64,000 nucleotides of DNA from Pseudoalteromonas sp. 0303 (GCF_013349995.1 NZ_JABVXF010000022.1:1-64000), one strand, 5' to 3'. Shown: positions 18,722-27,051, counted from the first letter of the stretch. Translations and numbers: made by a program. The notes: generated from the letters alone by a model not told the origin.

Positions 18722-19146
18722 TCTCATACTCCTTTCTTTAACTAAGTTGAAAGTACTTACTGCACAGTATTTAGCCAAGCACGAACGCAGCTAAATACTG
18801 ATCCCTTTTATTAATATCATTGTCAGCGTTAATTTAATAGATCGAATTTTCTAACATACTCGTAAAAAAGAATAACCAATCTATAAACATAAAAGTGTAA
18901 TAAATACGCAGCTTAGTCAGCTGCAAAGCGTTAAAGCCAGCTTGATTGGTAAAATGGACTTACCAATTAAAAAGGTAAAATCCCCGTAAATTAAGGCATC
19001 CTTAATGTTTGCATGGTCAAATCTTTACCCGCCTTTTTTTATGTGTTTGTAGGGTTAGAGCAAGACAAACAGAGCTACTATCATTTTATTAGTTGGTGAT
19101 ATTTTGAGCGAAAAAAATTTTCAAATATTTTTAGAACAGGTCAAAA
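18722..19146. other. intergenic region with hairpins upstream of the SDR gene
   Basis: This 425-bp gap separates ppc from the rightward SDR gene. It holds an 8-bp inverted repeat ATTGGTAA/TTACCAAT (18945-18952/18960-18967). Then comes a larger fold, GGTAAA (18974-18979) with TTTACC (19024-19029), enclosing TTAAGG/CCTTAA (18991-18996/19000-19005) and followed by seven T residues at 19034-19040. No ORF is evident. It may be a leader, an attenuator or a small RNA end. Confidence 0.4.
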
Positions 19147-19893
19147 ATGCAACTCTATATTTTGTGCGGTGCAGGCAGTGAAATTGCAAATGCTTATTTC
19201 ACTACTCTTCATAAACAAATAAACACGGGTCATATCGTAACCATCAGTCGAGGTGAATTTAAGGCAAGTTTTAATGAATCTGTAAGCAATGAGATAAGCC
19301 ACCAGCATTTTATTACTGACTACTCAGAGCAAAGCTTAAGTGGTATTGCGAAAGAACTTGCCAGTGGCCACTATGAATTAACACAACTGATGATATTTAA
19401 TGGCCTACTGCATGATCCAGAGCACGTACCTGAACGTAAACTTGAACAAATATCTGAGCAGCACTTTATAAATAGCATGCAGACAAACGCCCTACTGCCA
19501 ATTCGCTGTGTGGCTTTATTCTCAACGCTTTTAAAGCCACAAGTTTCAACTGTGGTGTGTGCCCTTAGTGCACGTGTTGGTAGCATTAGTGATAACAAGT
19601 TAGGCGGTTGGTATAGCTATCGGGCATCGAAGGCGGCATTAAATATGTTATTTAAATCTGCAGCAATTGAACTTAGCAGACGCTATAAAAAATGCCACTG
19701 CGTGTTATTTCACCCAGGTACTACTGATACGCCATTATCAAAGCCCTTTCAAGCTAATGTGCCCGAAGGAAAGCTATTTACCCCTGAGTTTGTAGCCGAG
19801 CAGCTGCATTCATTGATAAGTGATGCTAACTATTTACAACAATCACAAAACCCTGCCTACTTTGACTGGCAAGGAAAACCCATAGACTGGTAA
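19147..19893 (+). CDS. SDR-family oxidoreductase
   Basis: A 248-residue short-chain dehydrogenase of the classical type. The N-terminal dinucleotide motif is atypical (LYILCGAGSEIANAYF). The catalytic centre is intact: Ser in VVCALSARVGS, and YSYRASKAALNML with the Tyr-x-x-x-Lys pair. HPGTTDTPLSKPFQ matches the C-terminal part of small SDRs of the C-factor type. It is followed after 10 bp by a flavin reductase gene, so the two are probably one operon. Substrate unknown. Confidence 0.8.
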   Translation: MQLYILCGAGSEIANAYFTTLHKQINTGHIVTISRGEFKASFNESVSNEISHQHFITDYSEQSLSGIAKELASGHYELTQLMIFNGLLHDPEHVPERKLEQISEQHFINSMQTNALLPIRCVALFSTLLKPQVSTVVCALSARVGSISDNKLGGWYSYRASKAALNMLFKSAAIELSRRYKKCHCVLFHPGTTDTPLSKPFQANVPEGKLFTPEFVAEQLHSLISDANYLQQSQNPAYFDWQGKPIDW

Positions 19894-19903
19894 CAGGAAA
19901 TTT

Positions 19904-20512
19904 ATGCATTTTACAAAACAAGCCATTGCTGATTTAGAAAACCGCTACCGCGCTCATTTAATTAATAGTTTGTCGGGGTTTAAAAGTGCCAACTTAGTCG
20001 GCACTCAAAATAGCAACGGCCAAACTAATTTAGCGATTGTCAGTTCAGTATTTCATCTTGGCGCACATCCCCCTTTAGTGGGTATGATAATTAGGCCCCA
20101 TTCAGTGCCTCGCCATACCCTAGAGAACTTATTAGCCACTAAACAGTACACGATTAACCACGTAAACAAAGACATTTATAACAAAGCACATCAAACATCG
20201 GCACGCTACGACAAGGACGAGTCTGAATTTGATGCAACAGGGCTCAGTACTGAATACCTAAATGAATTTACAGCGCCTTTTGTTAAAGAAAGTAAGCTTA
20301 AATATGCGCTTGAGCTGAGAGAACACCACCACCTTGCCATCAATGGCACTGAGCTGATCATAGGTGAAATAACCGACATTTACTTAGATGAGGCTTGCTT
20401 GCAAGAAGATGGCTTTGTCGATATTGAAGCCATTGACACAGTCGCAGTGAGCGGGCTTGATAGTTACCATGTAACTGAACGTTTAGCCCGCTTAGCGTAT
20501 GCTAAAAAATAA
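19904..20512 (+). CDS. flavin reductase-like domain protein
   Basis: A 202-residue FMN-binding split-barrel protein of the flavin-reductase family: NLVGTQNSNGQTNLAIVSSVFHLGAHPPLVGMIIRP is the typical beta-barrel start, with TLENLLATKQYTINHVN and HHHLAINGTELIIGEI further on. Members reduce flavin for a partner oxygenase or act as flavoproteins of unknown role. It sits 10 bp after the SDR gene. No monooxygenase gene is nearby. Confidence 0.78.
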   Translation: MHFTKQAIADLENRYRAHLINSLSGFKSANLVGTQNSNGQTNLAIVSSVFHLGAHPPLVGMIIRPHSVPRHTLENLLATKQYTINHVNKDIYNKAHQTSARYDKDESEFDATGLSTEYLNEFTAPFVKESKLKYALELREHHHLAINGTELIIGEITDIYLDEACLQEDGFVDIEAIDTVAVSGLDSYHVTERLARLAYAKK

Positions 20513-20527
20513 CCTTTAATTTAAGCA

Positions 20528-21607
20528 CTAGATTATAAATGGCTTAGGCGCATGGGTTAACACCTCAAAACCAGATTCGGTGACAACTATGTCATCTTCT
20601 AGGCGCACACCACCGTAGCCTGGTATATAAATGCCAGGCTCAATAGTGATCACATTACCAACTTCAAGGTTGTAGTCTGTCAATGTGTTAATAAATGGCA
20701 CTTCATGTAAAAATAGCCCTAAACCATGGCCCAGGCCTTTACCTGCGTACTCACCAAAGCCCGCCTCAGCAATCACCTTGTTTGACATGGCATTTAAATC
20801 TAAACAGTTAACACCTGGTTTAACCATTTCAAGTGCCGCATTTTGTGCATCGAGTACAGTATTATAAATACGGGTTTGTTTTTCTGACGCTTCGCCAATG
20901 ATGTAACTGCGAGTCATATCAGAGCGATAGCCATTTACAACAGCACCAAAGTCAAGGGTTACAAAGTCACCTTGCTTTAAAACCTGATCTGACGGGTTAC
21001 CATGCGGTAAGGCAGAGCGTTCTGCAAATAGCATGATAGTGGCAAACGACATACCTTCTGAGCCAAGCTTTTGCATTCTAAATTCAAGCTCTAAGGCAAG
21101 GTCTCGCTCAGTTACCCCCGGTTTAAAATAAGGTAGTGTTTGTGCTAATGCTTCATCAGCGATGGCCGCAGCAGCTTTAATTTGTGCAACTTCCCAGTTG
21201 TCTTTAACGCGTCTAAGTTTTTCAATTAAACCGTTTACCGCTGTTAAAGTGTGGCCGCTTAGCTCATCTGCCACACCTTGCCAAATTGCTACCGTGACAT
21301 AGCTTGCATCAAATGCGACATTGCTGTTTGGGTTAAGGTGCCTGTTTATACAATGGCCAAGAGTTTCGTTGTCTCTGTCTCGACAAACAATTTCGAACCC
21401 TGTTGTTTCAGCAATTGCACGTTGATGGTAACGGTAATCAGTGATCAACACACACGCATTTTGAGTAATTAATGCATAAGCAGCATTACCGCTAAAACCA
21501 CTTAAGTAACGAATATTTTCATGACCAAGTACTAACATGGCGCTGTAACCTTGTTGCTCTAGCAAGGCTTTAAATTCAGCTTGTCTTTTTAAGTAATTAA
21601 CTTGCAT
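20528..21607 (-). CDS. M24 metallopeptidase (Xaa-Pro aminopeptidase/dipeptidase type)
   Basis: A 359-residue cytoplasmic enzyme with a creatinase-like N-terminal domain and a pita-bread M24 domain. The metal ligands are visible: Asp in VTLDFGAVVNGYRSD and in DMTRSY, His in GLGHGLGLFLHEVP, Glu in ITIEPGIYIPG and Glu in RLEDDIVV. Its small size resembles PepQ/YpdF-type enzymes that release an N-terminal residue before proline. It is divergent from a second M24 gene with 128 bp between starts. Confidence 0.87.
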   Translation of the reverse strand: MQVNYLKRQAEFKALLEQQGYSAMLVLGHENIRYLSGFSGNAAYALITQNACVLITDYRYHQRAIAETTGFEIVCRDRDNETLGHCINRHLNPNSNVAFDASYVTVAIWQGVADELSGHTLTAVNGLIEKLRRVKDNWEVAQIKAAAAIADEALAQTLPYFKPGVTERDLALELEFRMQKLGSEGMSFATIMLFAERSALPHGNPSDQVLKQGDFVTLDFGAVVNGYRSDMTRSYIIGEASEKQTRIYNTVLDAQNAALEMVKPGVNCLDLNAMSNKVIAEAGFGEYAGKGLGHGLGLFLHEVPFINTLTDYNLEVGNVITIEPGIYIPGYGGVRLEDDIVVTESGFEVLTHAPKPFII

Positions 21608-21735
21608 TGTCGCTCCTTATTTTTGCGCATGCTAACAGTTATAACCATAAATACGAATATTATGCGATTAGTCGCAGTGAGTTTGCATCGGGTGTTTACT
21701 CAAGCCACAATGCACAAAAAACCAAGGAGTACTCA

Positions 21736-22956
21736 ATGACAACATATGGTATTGGCACACAAACGCCAGAGCAGGCGCTTGACTCTTTGTCAGATATGAC
21801 AACAGATTTAACCCCTATTCAAAATGACGAATTTCATGCGCGCATCGCAAAAGCACAAGCGTATATGCAAGCAAACAATATTGATGCAATTTACTTAAAT
21901 GCAGGCACTAACCTAGCCTACTTTACAGGGATGCGTTGGTACGCCAGTGAGCGTTTAGTTGGCGCTATTTTACCTGCTAAAGGTGATGTGCAATACATAG
22001 CGCCGTTTTTTGAAATCGGCAGCTTAAACGATTTTATGGTGATTGATGGCCCAATTCGTGGCTGGCAAGAGCACGAAAACCCTTATCAACGGTGTGTAGA
22101 TGTTCTTACAGAAATGGGCATTAGCAAAAATGGCACCCTTGGTATTGATGAAAGCGCACAATTTTTTATCTACGACGGCATTAATAAAGCGAACGGCAAT
22201 TACAACATTGTTAACGCACAGTGCGTAACAGCTCATTGCCGCATGCATAAATCAGCCAGTGAACTTGCCTTAATGCAACGTGCTATGGACATGACTTTAG
22301 AAGTACATAAAGCAACGGCAAGTATGCTTTATGAAGGTATCACCACCACTGAAGTTGAAGCCTTTATTAAAAAAGCGCACCAAAAAGTCGGCGCACCGGG
22401 TAACTATTTTTGTATTGTGTTATTTGGTGTTGCGTCGTCTTTCCCGCATGGCGTTAAAAACCCGCAAACCCTTAAAAAAGGTGATGTGGTACTGATTGAT
22501 ACTGGCTGTAAAGTACATGATTACCTCTCTGACATTACCCGTACTTATGTATTTGGTGAAGCAACCGATCGCCAACGTATGTTTTGGCAACACGAGAAAA
22601 ATGCCCAACTTGCTGCTTTTGCTGCCGCAAAAAATGGTGAGCCATGTGGCAAAGTAGACGATGCTGCAAGGCAGTACCTAGCCGAAAATGGCATGGGTCC
22701 AGAGTATCAAACACCAGGCTGTCCACACAGAACAGGTCATGGCATTGGTTTAGATATTCATGAATGGCCATACCTAGTTGGTGGTAACCCTACCCCACTC
22801 GCACCAGGTATGTGTTTTAGTAACGAACCCATGTTAGTAATACCGGATGAGTTTGGTATTCGCTTAGAAGATCATTTTTATATGACAGACGAAGGTCCGC
22901 GCTGGTTTACCGAGCCTGCTCATAGCATTGATGACCCATTTGGGTTAGCTAAATAA
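21736..22956 (+). CDS. M24 metallopeptidase, Xaa-Pro dipeptidase-like
   Basis: A 406-residue M24 peptidase, distinct from the divergent 359-residue one. Ligand motifs are intact: VLIDTGCKVHDYLSDITRTY, GHGIGLDIHEWPYL, CFSNEPMLVIP and IRLEDHFY. I start at ATG 21736 (MTTYGIGTQ) because AGGAG precedes it closely; the open frame extends 129 bp further without a good start. It is followed after a terminator by a YfcC-type transporter, again linking this transporter family to dipeptide breakdown. Confidence 0.87.
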   Translation: MTTYGIGTQTPEQALDSLSDMTTDLTPIQNDEFHARIAKAQAYMQANNIDAIYLNAGTNLAYFTGMRWYASERLVGAILPAKGDVQYIAPFFEIGSLNDFMVIDGPIRGWQEHENPYQRCVDVLTEMGISKNGTLGIDESAQFFIYDGINKANGNYNIVNAQCVTAHCRMHKSASELALMQRAMDMTLEVHKATASMLYEGITTTEVEAFIKKAHQKVGAPGNYFCIVLFGVASSFPHGVKNPQTLKKGDVVLIDTGCKVHDYLSDITRTYVFGEATDRQRMFWQHEKNAQLAAFAAAKNGEPCGKVDDAARQYLAENGMGPEYQTPGCPHRTGHGIGLDIHEWPYLVGGNPTPLAPGMCFSNEPMLVIPDEFGIRLEDHFYMTDEGPRWFTEPAHSIDDPFGLAK

Positions 22957-22974
22957 AATTCAAATAAACTTTAT

Positions 22975-22998
22975 AAGGCCAGTTTTCTGGCCTTTTTT
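22975..22998 (+). terminator. Rho-independent terminator after the M24 gene
   Basis: AAGGCCAG/CTGGCCTT (8-bp stem, TTTT loop) is followed directly by further T residues. It separates the peptidase gene from the YfcC gene. Confidence 0.85.
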
Positions 22999-23108
22999 GT
23001 ATCGAAATTATTACAATCATTAACAGTGTGGATATTTTAGAGACAACCTATCAGCTTTTATCATGTTATGATTTCAAGAATTTAACCTAACATAATTACG
23101 GAGAATAA

Positions 23109-24515
23109 ATGGGTTTACGTTTTAAAGTTCCACATACCCTGATACTGCTGCTGGGCATGATGGTTGTTGCGCTTATAGCTACCTGGTTAGTACCACAAGG
23201 TTTTTTCACTACTACATTGAGTGAATCTGGCCGCGAAATGGTTGTTGCCGGCACCTATCAAACAGTTGCTGAGCGCCATTACCTAACCCCATGGGATTTA
23301 TTACAAGCCATACCTCGCGCTTTTGCTGCTGCTCAAGATGTTATTTTCTTTGTGTTAATTGTTGGCGGTGTATTAGCTGTTGCACGTGCCACAGGCACTG
23401 TTGATGCACTCATTGGTAGGCTTTTAGAGCGACATGGTAAAAAGCCGCAACGATTAATCTTTATGGTGGTGTTTTGCTTTGCCTTAGCATCAAGCAGTAT
23501 CGGTACCGCCGGTGAATATATTCCTTTTGTTATTATTCTTGTAGCGCTTTGTAAGGCAATGCGACTAGATGCAATGACTGCCGTAGGTATGATAGTCGCA
23601 GGTTATGGTATTGGTTATGGTGTTTCGGCATTTAACCCATTTACGGTATTAATCGCACAGCAAATTGCAGGTATTCCTGTTTACTCTGGCCTATGGTTAC
23701 GTTTAGCTATATTTATTCCATTTGTGCTCATTGGTTTTCATCATGTTTGGCAATACACCAAAAAGGTAGCGAACGATCCGTCTAAATCAATGATGATTGG
23801 CGTGCCTTGCCCACTGGAAAATCAAACAGCAACAAGTTACCCAGCACTTGCCCTGCGCCATAAACTAGTTTTAGGCAGCTTTATTATTACCCTTGCAATT
23901 GCAGTATGGGGCATCGCAACGAAGGGCTGGTACTTATACGAGCTAGGTGGTGTTTTTATTGCTTGGGGTGTAGTTGTAGCCATTTTAGGCAAACTCTCTG
24001 CTGATGAAGCAGCTAACAAATTTATAGAAGGCGTGTCTGATCTTGTTACTACCGCAGTGTTAATTGGTGTTGCACGTGGTATTGCACTTATTTTAGAAGA
24101 CGGCCAAATCCTGCATAGCCTTGTACATGGCATGTCGTTACCGCTTTCTTATGTATCAGCTGAAATATCTGCAATTGGCATGTTGGTTATTCAAACCCTG
24201 CTTAATACCTTTATTCCTTCTGGTTCAGGGCAAGCTTATGTCACCATGCCACTAATGGCGCCACTAGGTGATTTAGTGGGTGTACCAAGACAAGTTGCCG
24301 TGCTTGCTTATCAATTTGGTGATGGCTTTTCAAATATGATCATTCCTACCAATGCTGTACTGATGGGCATTTTAGGGATGGCTGGTGTGCCTTACGGTCA
24401 TTGGTTTAGATTCTGTTTACCACTACTAATTAAACTAATGGTCGCAGCATCGGTTGTATTAGTTTTAGCAGTAATGTTTGGGTATGGCTTAGATGTGCAG
24501 CCCACACTAAATTAA
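23109..24515 (+). CDS. YfcC-family membrane transporter, second copy
   Basis: A 468-residue protein with about 12 membrane segments, related to the transporter at 5669-7078: shared YGVSAFNPFTVLIAQ-like and IPSGSGQAYVTMPLM motifs, and the LGDLV..PRQ.AVLAYQ.GDG stretch. The start has GGAG 6 nt upstream. The neighbouring M24 dipeptidases suggest peptide or amino-acid transport. It has its own promoter region after the upstream terminator. Cargo is unproven. Confidence 0.82.
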   Translation: MGLRFKVPHTLILLLGMMVVALIATWLVPQGFFTTTLSESGREMVVAGTYQTVAERHYLTPWDLLQAIPRAFAAAQDVIFFVLIVGGVLAVARATGTVDALIGRLLERHGKKPQRLIFMVVFCFALASSSIGTAGEYIPFVIILVALCKAMRLDAMTAVGMIVAGYGIGYGVSAFNPFTVLIAQQIAGIPVYSGLWLRLAIFIPFVLIGFHHVWQYTKKVANDPSKSMMIGVPCPLENQTATSYPALALRHKLVLGSFIITLAIAVWGIATKGWYLYELGGVFIAWGVVVAILGKLSADEAANKFIEGVSDLVTTAVLIGVARGIALILEDGQILHSLVHGMSLPLSYVSAEISAIGMLVIQTLLNTFIPSGSGQAYVTMPLMAPLGDLVGVPRQVAVLAYQFGDGFSNMIIPTNAVLMGILGMAGVPYGHWFRFCLPLLIKLMVAASVVLVLAVMFGYGLDVQPTLN

Positions 24516-24556
24516 GTTAGTTGAGTGAGCTAATTGGCTCCAAAGTTAATGATGCC

Positions 24557-24578
24557 CGCTAACACCTTTGTGTTAGCG
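24557..24578 (+). terminator. hairpin after the YfcC gene
   Basis: A perfect 9-bp stem CGCTAACAC/GTGTTAGCG with a CTTT loop lies 41 bp after the stop codon. It lacks a T-run, so termination is probable but not certain. Confidence 0.5.
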
Positions 24579-24626
24579 TGGCTCTGTGCATTACATGCCA
24601 CGAAATATTGTCAGATGAAAAGCTAA

Positions 24627-24737
24627 TTATAAAAACTTATGTACGAAAGCTTTTAATTCGTCTTTCTCAGCTTCACTAGCAAATGAATTTGCCGGAATGA
24701 TCAAGATTGTGGATTGACAATATACGTTATGAGTTCT
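24627..24737 (-). pseudogene. gene remnant downstream of higA
   Basis: On the minus strand a short open frame without a start codon reads ILIIPANSFASEAEKDELKAFVHKFL and stops at 24627-24629. It looks like the C-terminal end of a real protein left behind at the edge of the accessory region. I cannot name the family. Confidence 0.3.
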
Positions 24738-25067
24738 TTAAATAGTTTGTGATGTACGTAGTGAGGTTTCTTTAGCAGAAAGTAAGGGTTTTACAGATTT
24801 AGCCTCTTCTTGATAACGGTTTCTCGTATCCCATAAATCTACGGAGTGCTGGATATTAAGCCAAAACTCTGGGGTATTCCCTAACGCAGCAGCTAGCTTA
24901 ATTGCAAGTGGCGCCGTTAAGCTACCGCCATTAATCAAGTTACTAACTGTATTTCTATGCACACCCATTGCTTCAGCTAAAGTTTTTGATGTAATGTCCA
25001 TAGGCTCTAAAAACTCTAGCTTCAGCATTTCCCCTACACTCACTGGACGACGCTTTGTTATACGCAT
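24738..25067 (-). CDS. higA: HigA-family antitoxin (XRE domain)
   Basis: A 109-residue DNA-binding antitoxin. The helix-turn-helix is clear (ITSKTLAEAMGVHRNTVSNLINGG, about residues 25-48), followed by the HigA hallmark LAAALGNTPEFWLNIQHSVDLW. It should neutralise the adjacent HigB and repress the operon. Toxin-first order, with a 10-bp gap, is typical for higBA. Confidence 0.9.
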   Translation of the reverse strand: MRITKRRPVSVGEMLKLEFLEPMDITSKTLAEAMGVHRNTVSNLINGGSLTAPLAIKLAAALGNTPEFWLNIQHSVDLWDTRNRYQEEAKSVKPLLSAKETSLRTSQTI

Positions 25068-25077
25068 AACTCTTACC

Positions 25078-25365
25078 TCAATACTTATGAGGGTCTAAAT
25101 AGGTGTTTTCTGCTACACCATCAACCCACTTAAAAATCAATCGATACTGTTTGTTCACTCGTATTGAACACAAATCTTTCAAGTTACCTTCAAGATGTTC
25201 AAACCGGTTACCTGGTGGTACTCTTAAGTCAGATTCAGCCTTTGCTGCATCTAATATTTCTAGCTTACGATATAAAGCATTCTCGATAACCTTAGGGATT
25301 AGTCGATGCCGCTTATCCTCTTCATAGAATGCTTCGAGCCACTCATCCTTAAAATCTACAGCCAT
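25078..25365 (-). CDS. higB: HigB-family toxin (RelE-like mRNA interferase)
   Basis: A 95-residue RelE-superfamily toxin that cleaves mRNA on the ribosome. Family signs are LYRKLEILDAAKAESDLRVPPGNRFEHLEG, SIRVNKQYRLIFKW and YLDPHKY at the C-terminus. It is the first gene of the higBA operon. The upstream region has several TGTGC-type repeats including the palindrome TGTGCACA (25421-25428), a plausible HigA operator. Its place beside attC cassettes is common for such modules. Confidence 0.9.
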   Translation of the reverse strand: MAVDFKDEWLEAFYEEDKRHRLIPKVIENALYRKLEILDAAKAESDLRVPPGNRFEHLEGNLKDLCSIRVNKQYRLIFKWVDGVAENTYLDPHKY

Positions 25366-25805
25366 ATCCTTGCACTGTCCTATTGTGCATCAGTATAGAA
25401 ATAATAGCGCACAGTCATAATGTGCACAACATATACGTTTAAAAATCACTCTGGGCACTTTTGTCGTGTATAAACTTATTCGTAGAAAACCATTTTTAGA
25501 TATAAATGGGTTAGTGCTTAAGGTAAGCTCTATGCCAAAATCAGAAAATAAGCTGTACCTTTATTATGCCCCAAAACAAGTTAGGGTAAATGATCTAATA
25601 GCTGCTTTAAGCGTGCAAATATATAGTTGCTTATCTAGCCAAACTTAGGTGTAATGTAAGCATAATAATCACTGAGTAATGCAGGGATAGCTTAGATAAG
25701 ATAGACACGCCAGTAACGTTGGCTTGATATCGCTTAGGCCAGAAAAAACAAGTTCCCATAACACAAACAACACCAACTCTGACACACCGAGCAGGTAGCG
25801 GCTCA
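25366..25805. other. higBA promoter region and low-complexity accessory DNA
   Basis: Near 25380-25430 the repeated TGTGC/GCACA elements look like the autoregulatory higBA operator. Beyond it no convincing gene is seen: a 60-codon rightward frame from GTG 25466 and a leftward 66-codon frame (25631-25831) are both weak. The second may be part of a dispersed repeat. Confidence 0.4.
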
Positions 25806-25864
25806 GTCCAACAAGCGATTATGCAACACAAACTGCGTGTCGCATAAATACTAAAATGTTAGGT
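25806..25864 (+). repeat. candidate attC site 1
   Basis: A 59-bp imperfect palindrome. It begins GTCCAACAA and ends GTTAGGT, resembling R'' and R' core sites, with an inner stem TTATGC/GCATAA (25819-25824/25842-25847) and ACAC/GTGT inside. The left core has CCAAC instead of YTAAC, and the loop differs from the two better sites, so this is the weakest of the three. Confidence 0.35.
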
Positions 25865-25914
25865 TACAAAGCAATATCGGAGAGTATATTAAGCTATTGT
25901 ATTAAATGAGATAA

Positions 25915-26199
25915 TTGACTTATGTTCAGGCATATGGTATCGTTAGAGCGTTTTTCATCGCTAGTAAAACTTGTTTTGAAGCGGCTCTAACGATACCATA
26001 TGCTGGTAACCCATTTTTTATTTTATCCTTATTTTTCAATAGCTTATTTAAGTTCTTTGCTTTTCCTTTCTTAGAAAAGGTTTTTGTCTTTACGTGTGTT
26101 ATTTTGTTCATGTTGCAGATCTCCGATAGTGCAATTAATGGACTTATTTCTACGTTCATTATACCATATCTGCTTGAAAAACTTAAGAATAATGAGTAG
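25915..26199 (+). CDS. putative cassette-borne small membrane protein
   Basis: A 94-codon frame (TTG start) with a strongly hydrophobic middle (FFILSLFFNSLFKFFAF and FVFTCVILFML), giving two or three membrane segments and a charged tail LLEKLKNNE. It ends a few bases before attC site 2, as cassette genes do. The first 30 codons cover a 20-bp inverted repeat, so the true start may be further in. No family recognised. Confidence 0.35.
   Translation: MTYVQAYGIVRAFFIASKTCFEAALTIPYAGNPFFILSLFFNSLFKFFAFPFLEKVFVFTCVILFMLQISDSAINGLISTFIIPYLLEKLKNNE
25930..26003. repeat. 20-bp perfect inverted repeat
   Basis: Arms at 25930-25949 and 25984-26003 are exact reverse complements (left arm GCATATGGTATCGTTAGAGC), separated by 34 bp. 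The GTTAGAGC and GCTCTAAC inner ends resemble attC core sequence, but they face outward. It may be a recombination footprint, a hairpin RNA or a small element end. Confidence 0.7.
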
Positions 26200-26206
26200 T
26201 TTGTAA

Positions 26207-26304
26207 CCTAGCAAGTCATTAAAGCAGGACAAAAAACAGTTGGTTTTTGCTCCTGCGTCGCTTATTTTAACCAACTATTTTTTGCCTCTTAATGAGGCGT
26301 TAGA
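26207..26304 (+). repeat. attC recombination site 2
   Basis: An integron-type palindrome. Left core CCTAGCAAG and right core GCGTTAGA; outer stem TCATTAA (26216-26222) / TTAATGA (26289-26295); inner stem AGTTGGTT (26238-26245) / AACCAACT (26269-26276); terminal region TGCGTCGCTTATTTTA. The left core has one mismatch to CTAACAA. It shares its loop and inner stem design with site 3. Confidence 0.7.
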
Positions 26305-26321
26305 GTTACAAAGGAAGTCTA

Positions 26322-26858
26322 GTGCTATACAAAAGTTCATATTGGAAAGAACCACTTATAGATAGTGCAAAACTTTTTGATGAATATAAAAGCTACGCAG
26401 AGCTAGATGAACAATCGCTTGTTCGAATAGAAAAGGATATTTTTGTTGGTTTCTATTCTATCCGAAAGCTCTTGGATACGATTAAAGTTACTGATGAATT
26501 AAAGACTAAAAAGTATACCTTGCAGTGGCATAAACACCTAGGAACTGACGTTACATTCATCAATAATCATAAAATAGATGAACTGTATGATCTGGGTGCT
26601 CCAAATAAAGAAAACAGAGATCTTTGGTTTATTGCAAGTCGACTCATTCATAGTTACATATTTTCTATATGTGAATCTGAAAATGGTGGTTTTTTGGGTG
26701 TGTACTTTACTTCTGATAGCGATAAAAACAAAAAGCTATATTATCTTTCTGTAGATGAAATTATTGCCATATTTGAAGAAGTTGGAAATAATTATGTTAC
26801 AGAGTTCAGTTGGAAAAAAGACTCTGAATCAGGTGCTGAGACTCTGTCGGCAAAGTAG
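26322..26858 (+). CDS. integron cassette protein of unknown function
   Basis: A 178-residue soluble protein with a GTG start, preceded by AAAGGAAG right after attC site 2, and a TAG stop one base before attC site 3. This is textbook cassette packing. It is rich in charged and aromatic residues, with no signal peptide or membrane segment. Stretches such as RDLWFIASRLIHSYIFSI and GGFLGVYFTSDSDKNKKLYYLS look like a folded globular domain, but I do not recognise a family. Cassette genes are often defence, stress or phage-related, which is only a guess here. Confidence 0.75.
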   Translation: MLYKSSYWKEPLIDSAKLFDEYKSYAELDEQSLVRIEKDIFVGFYSIRKLLDTIKVTDELKTKKYTLQWHKHLGTDVTFINNHKIDELYDLGAPNKENRDLWFIASRLIHSYIFSICESENGGFLGVYFTSDSDKNKKLYYLSVDEIIAIFEEVGNNYVTEFSWKKDSESGAETLSAK

Positions 26859-26942
26859 CTCTAACAAGCCATTGCAGTTGGCTTTCTTCACTGCGTTCGT
26901 TATTTTAGCCAACAATTAAAAGCCCCTTATGCGGGCGTTACC
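26859..26942 (+). repeat. attC recombination site 3
   Basis: Left core TCTAACAAG and right core GGGCGTTA, with inner stem GTTGGCT (26877-26883) / AGCCAAC (26907-26913). The loop TGCGTTCGTTATTTTA is nearly that of site 2. It begins directly after the stop codon of the cassette gene. The best-formed attC in the window. Confidence 0.8.
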
Positions 26943-27051
26943 GAATAAAAACTCTGTCCAAAAAGGAGTTAAAACCACAGGCTTCAACTCACTAATAATA
27001 AATATTAAGGGCTAACGACATGCCTTATTAGTTTTAGGCAGGCTTTAAACT

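Noticed and set aside
24557..24578. GCTAACAC hairpin considered as an attC site
   Set aside because: The short 9-bp stem without separated R and L boxes fits a transcription terminator, not attC.
25466..25648. A rightward 60-codon frame beyond higB
   Set aside because: GTG start, no clear ribosome site, no recognisable motif; likely chance open frame in accessory DNA.
25631..25831. Leftward 66-codon frame
   Set aside because: Cys/Trp-rich composition and overlap with candidate attC site 1; more like a repeat translated by chance than a protein.
25984..26003. GCTCTAAC arm considered as the start of an attC
   Set aside because: The partner GTTAGAGC lies upstream in the wrong order, so the core boxes face outward.
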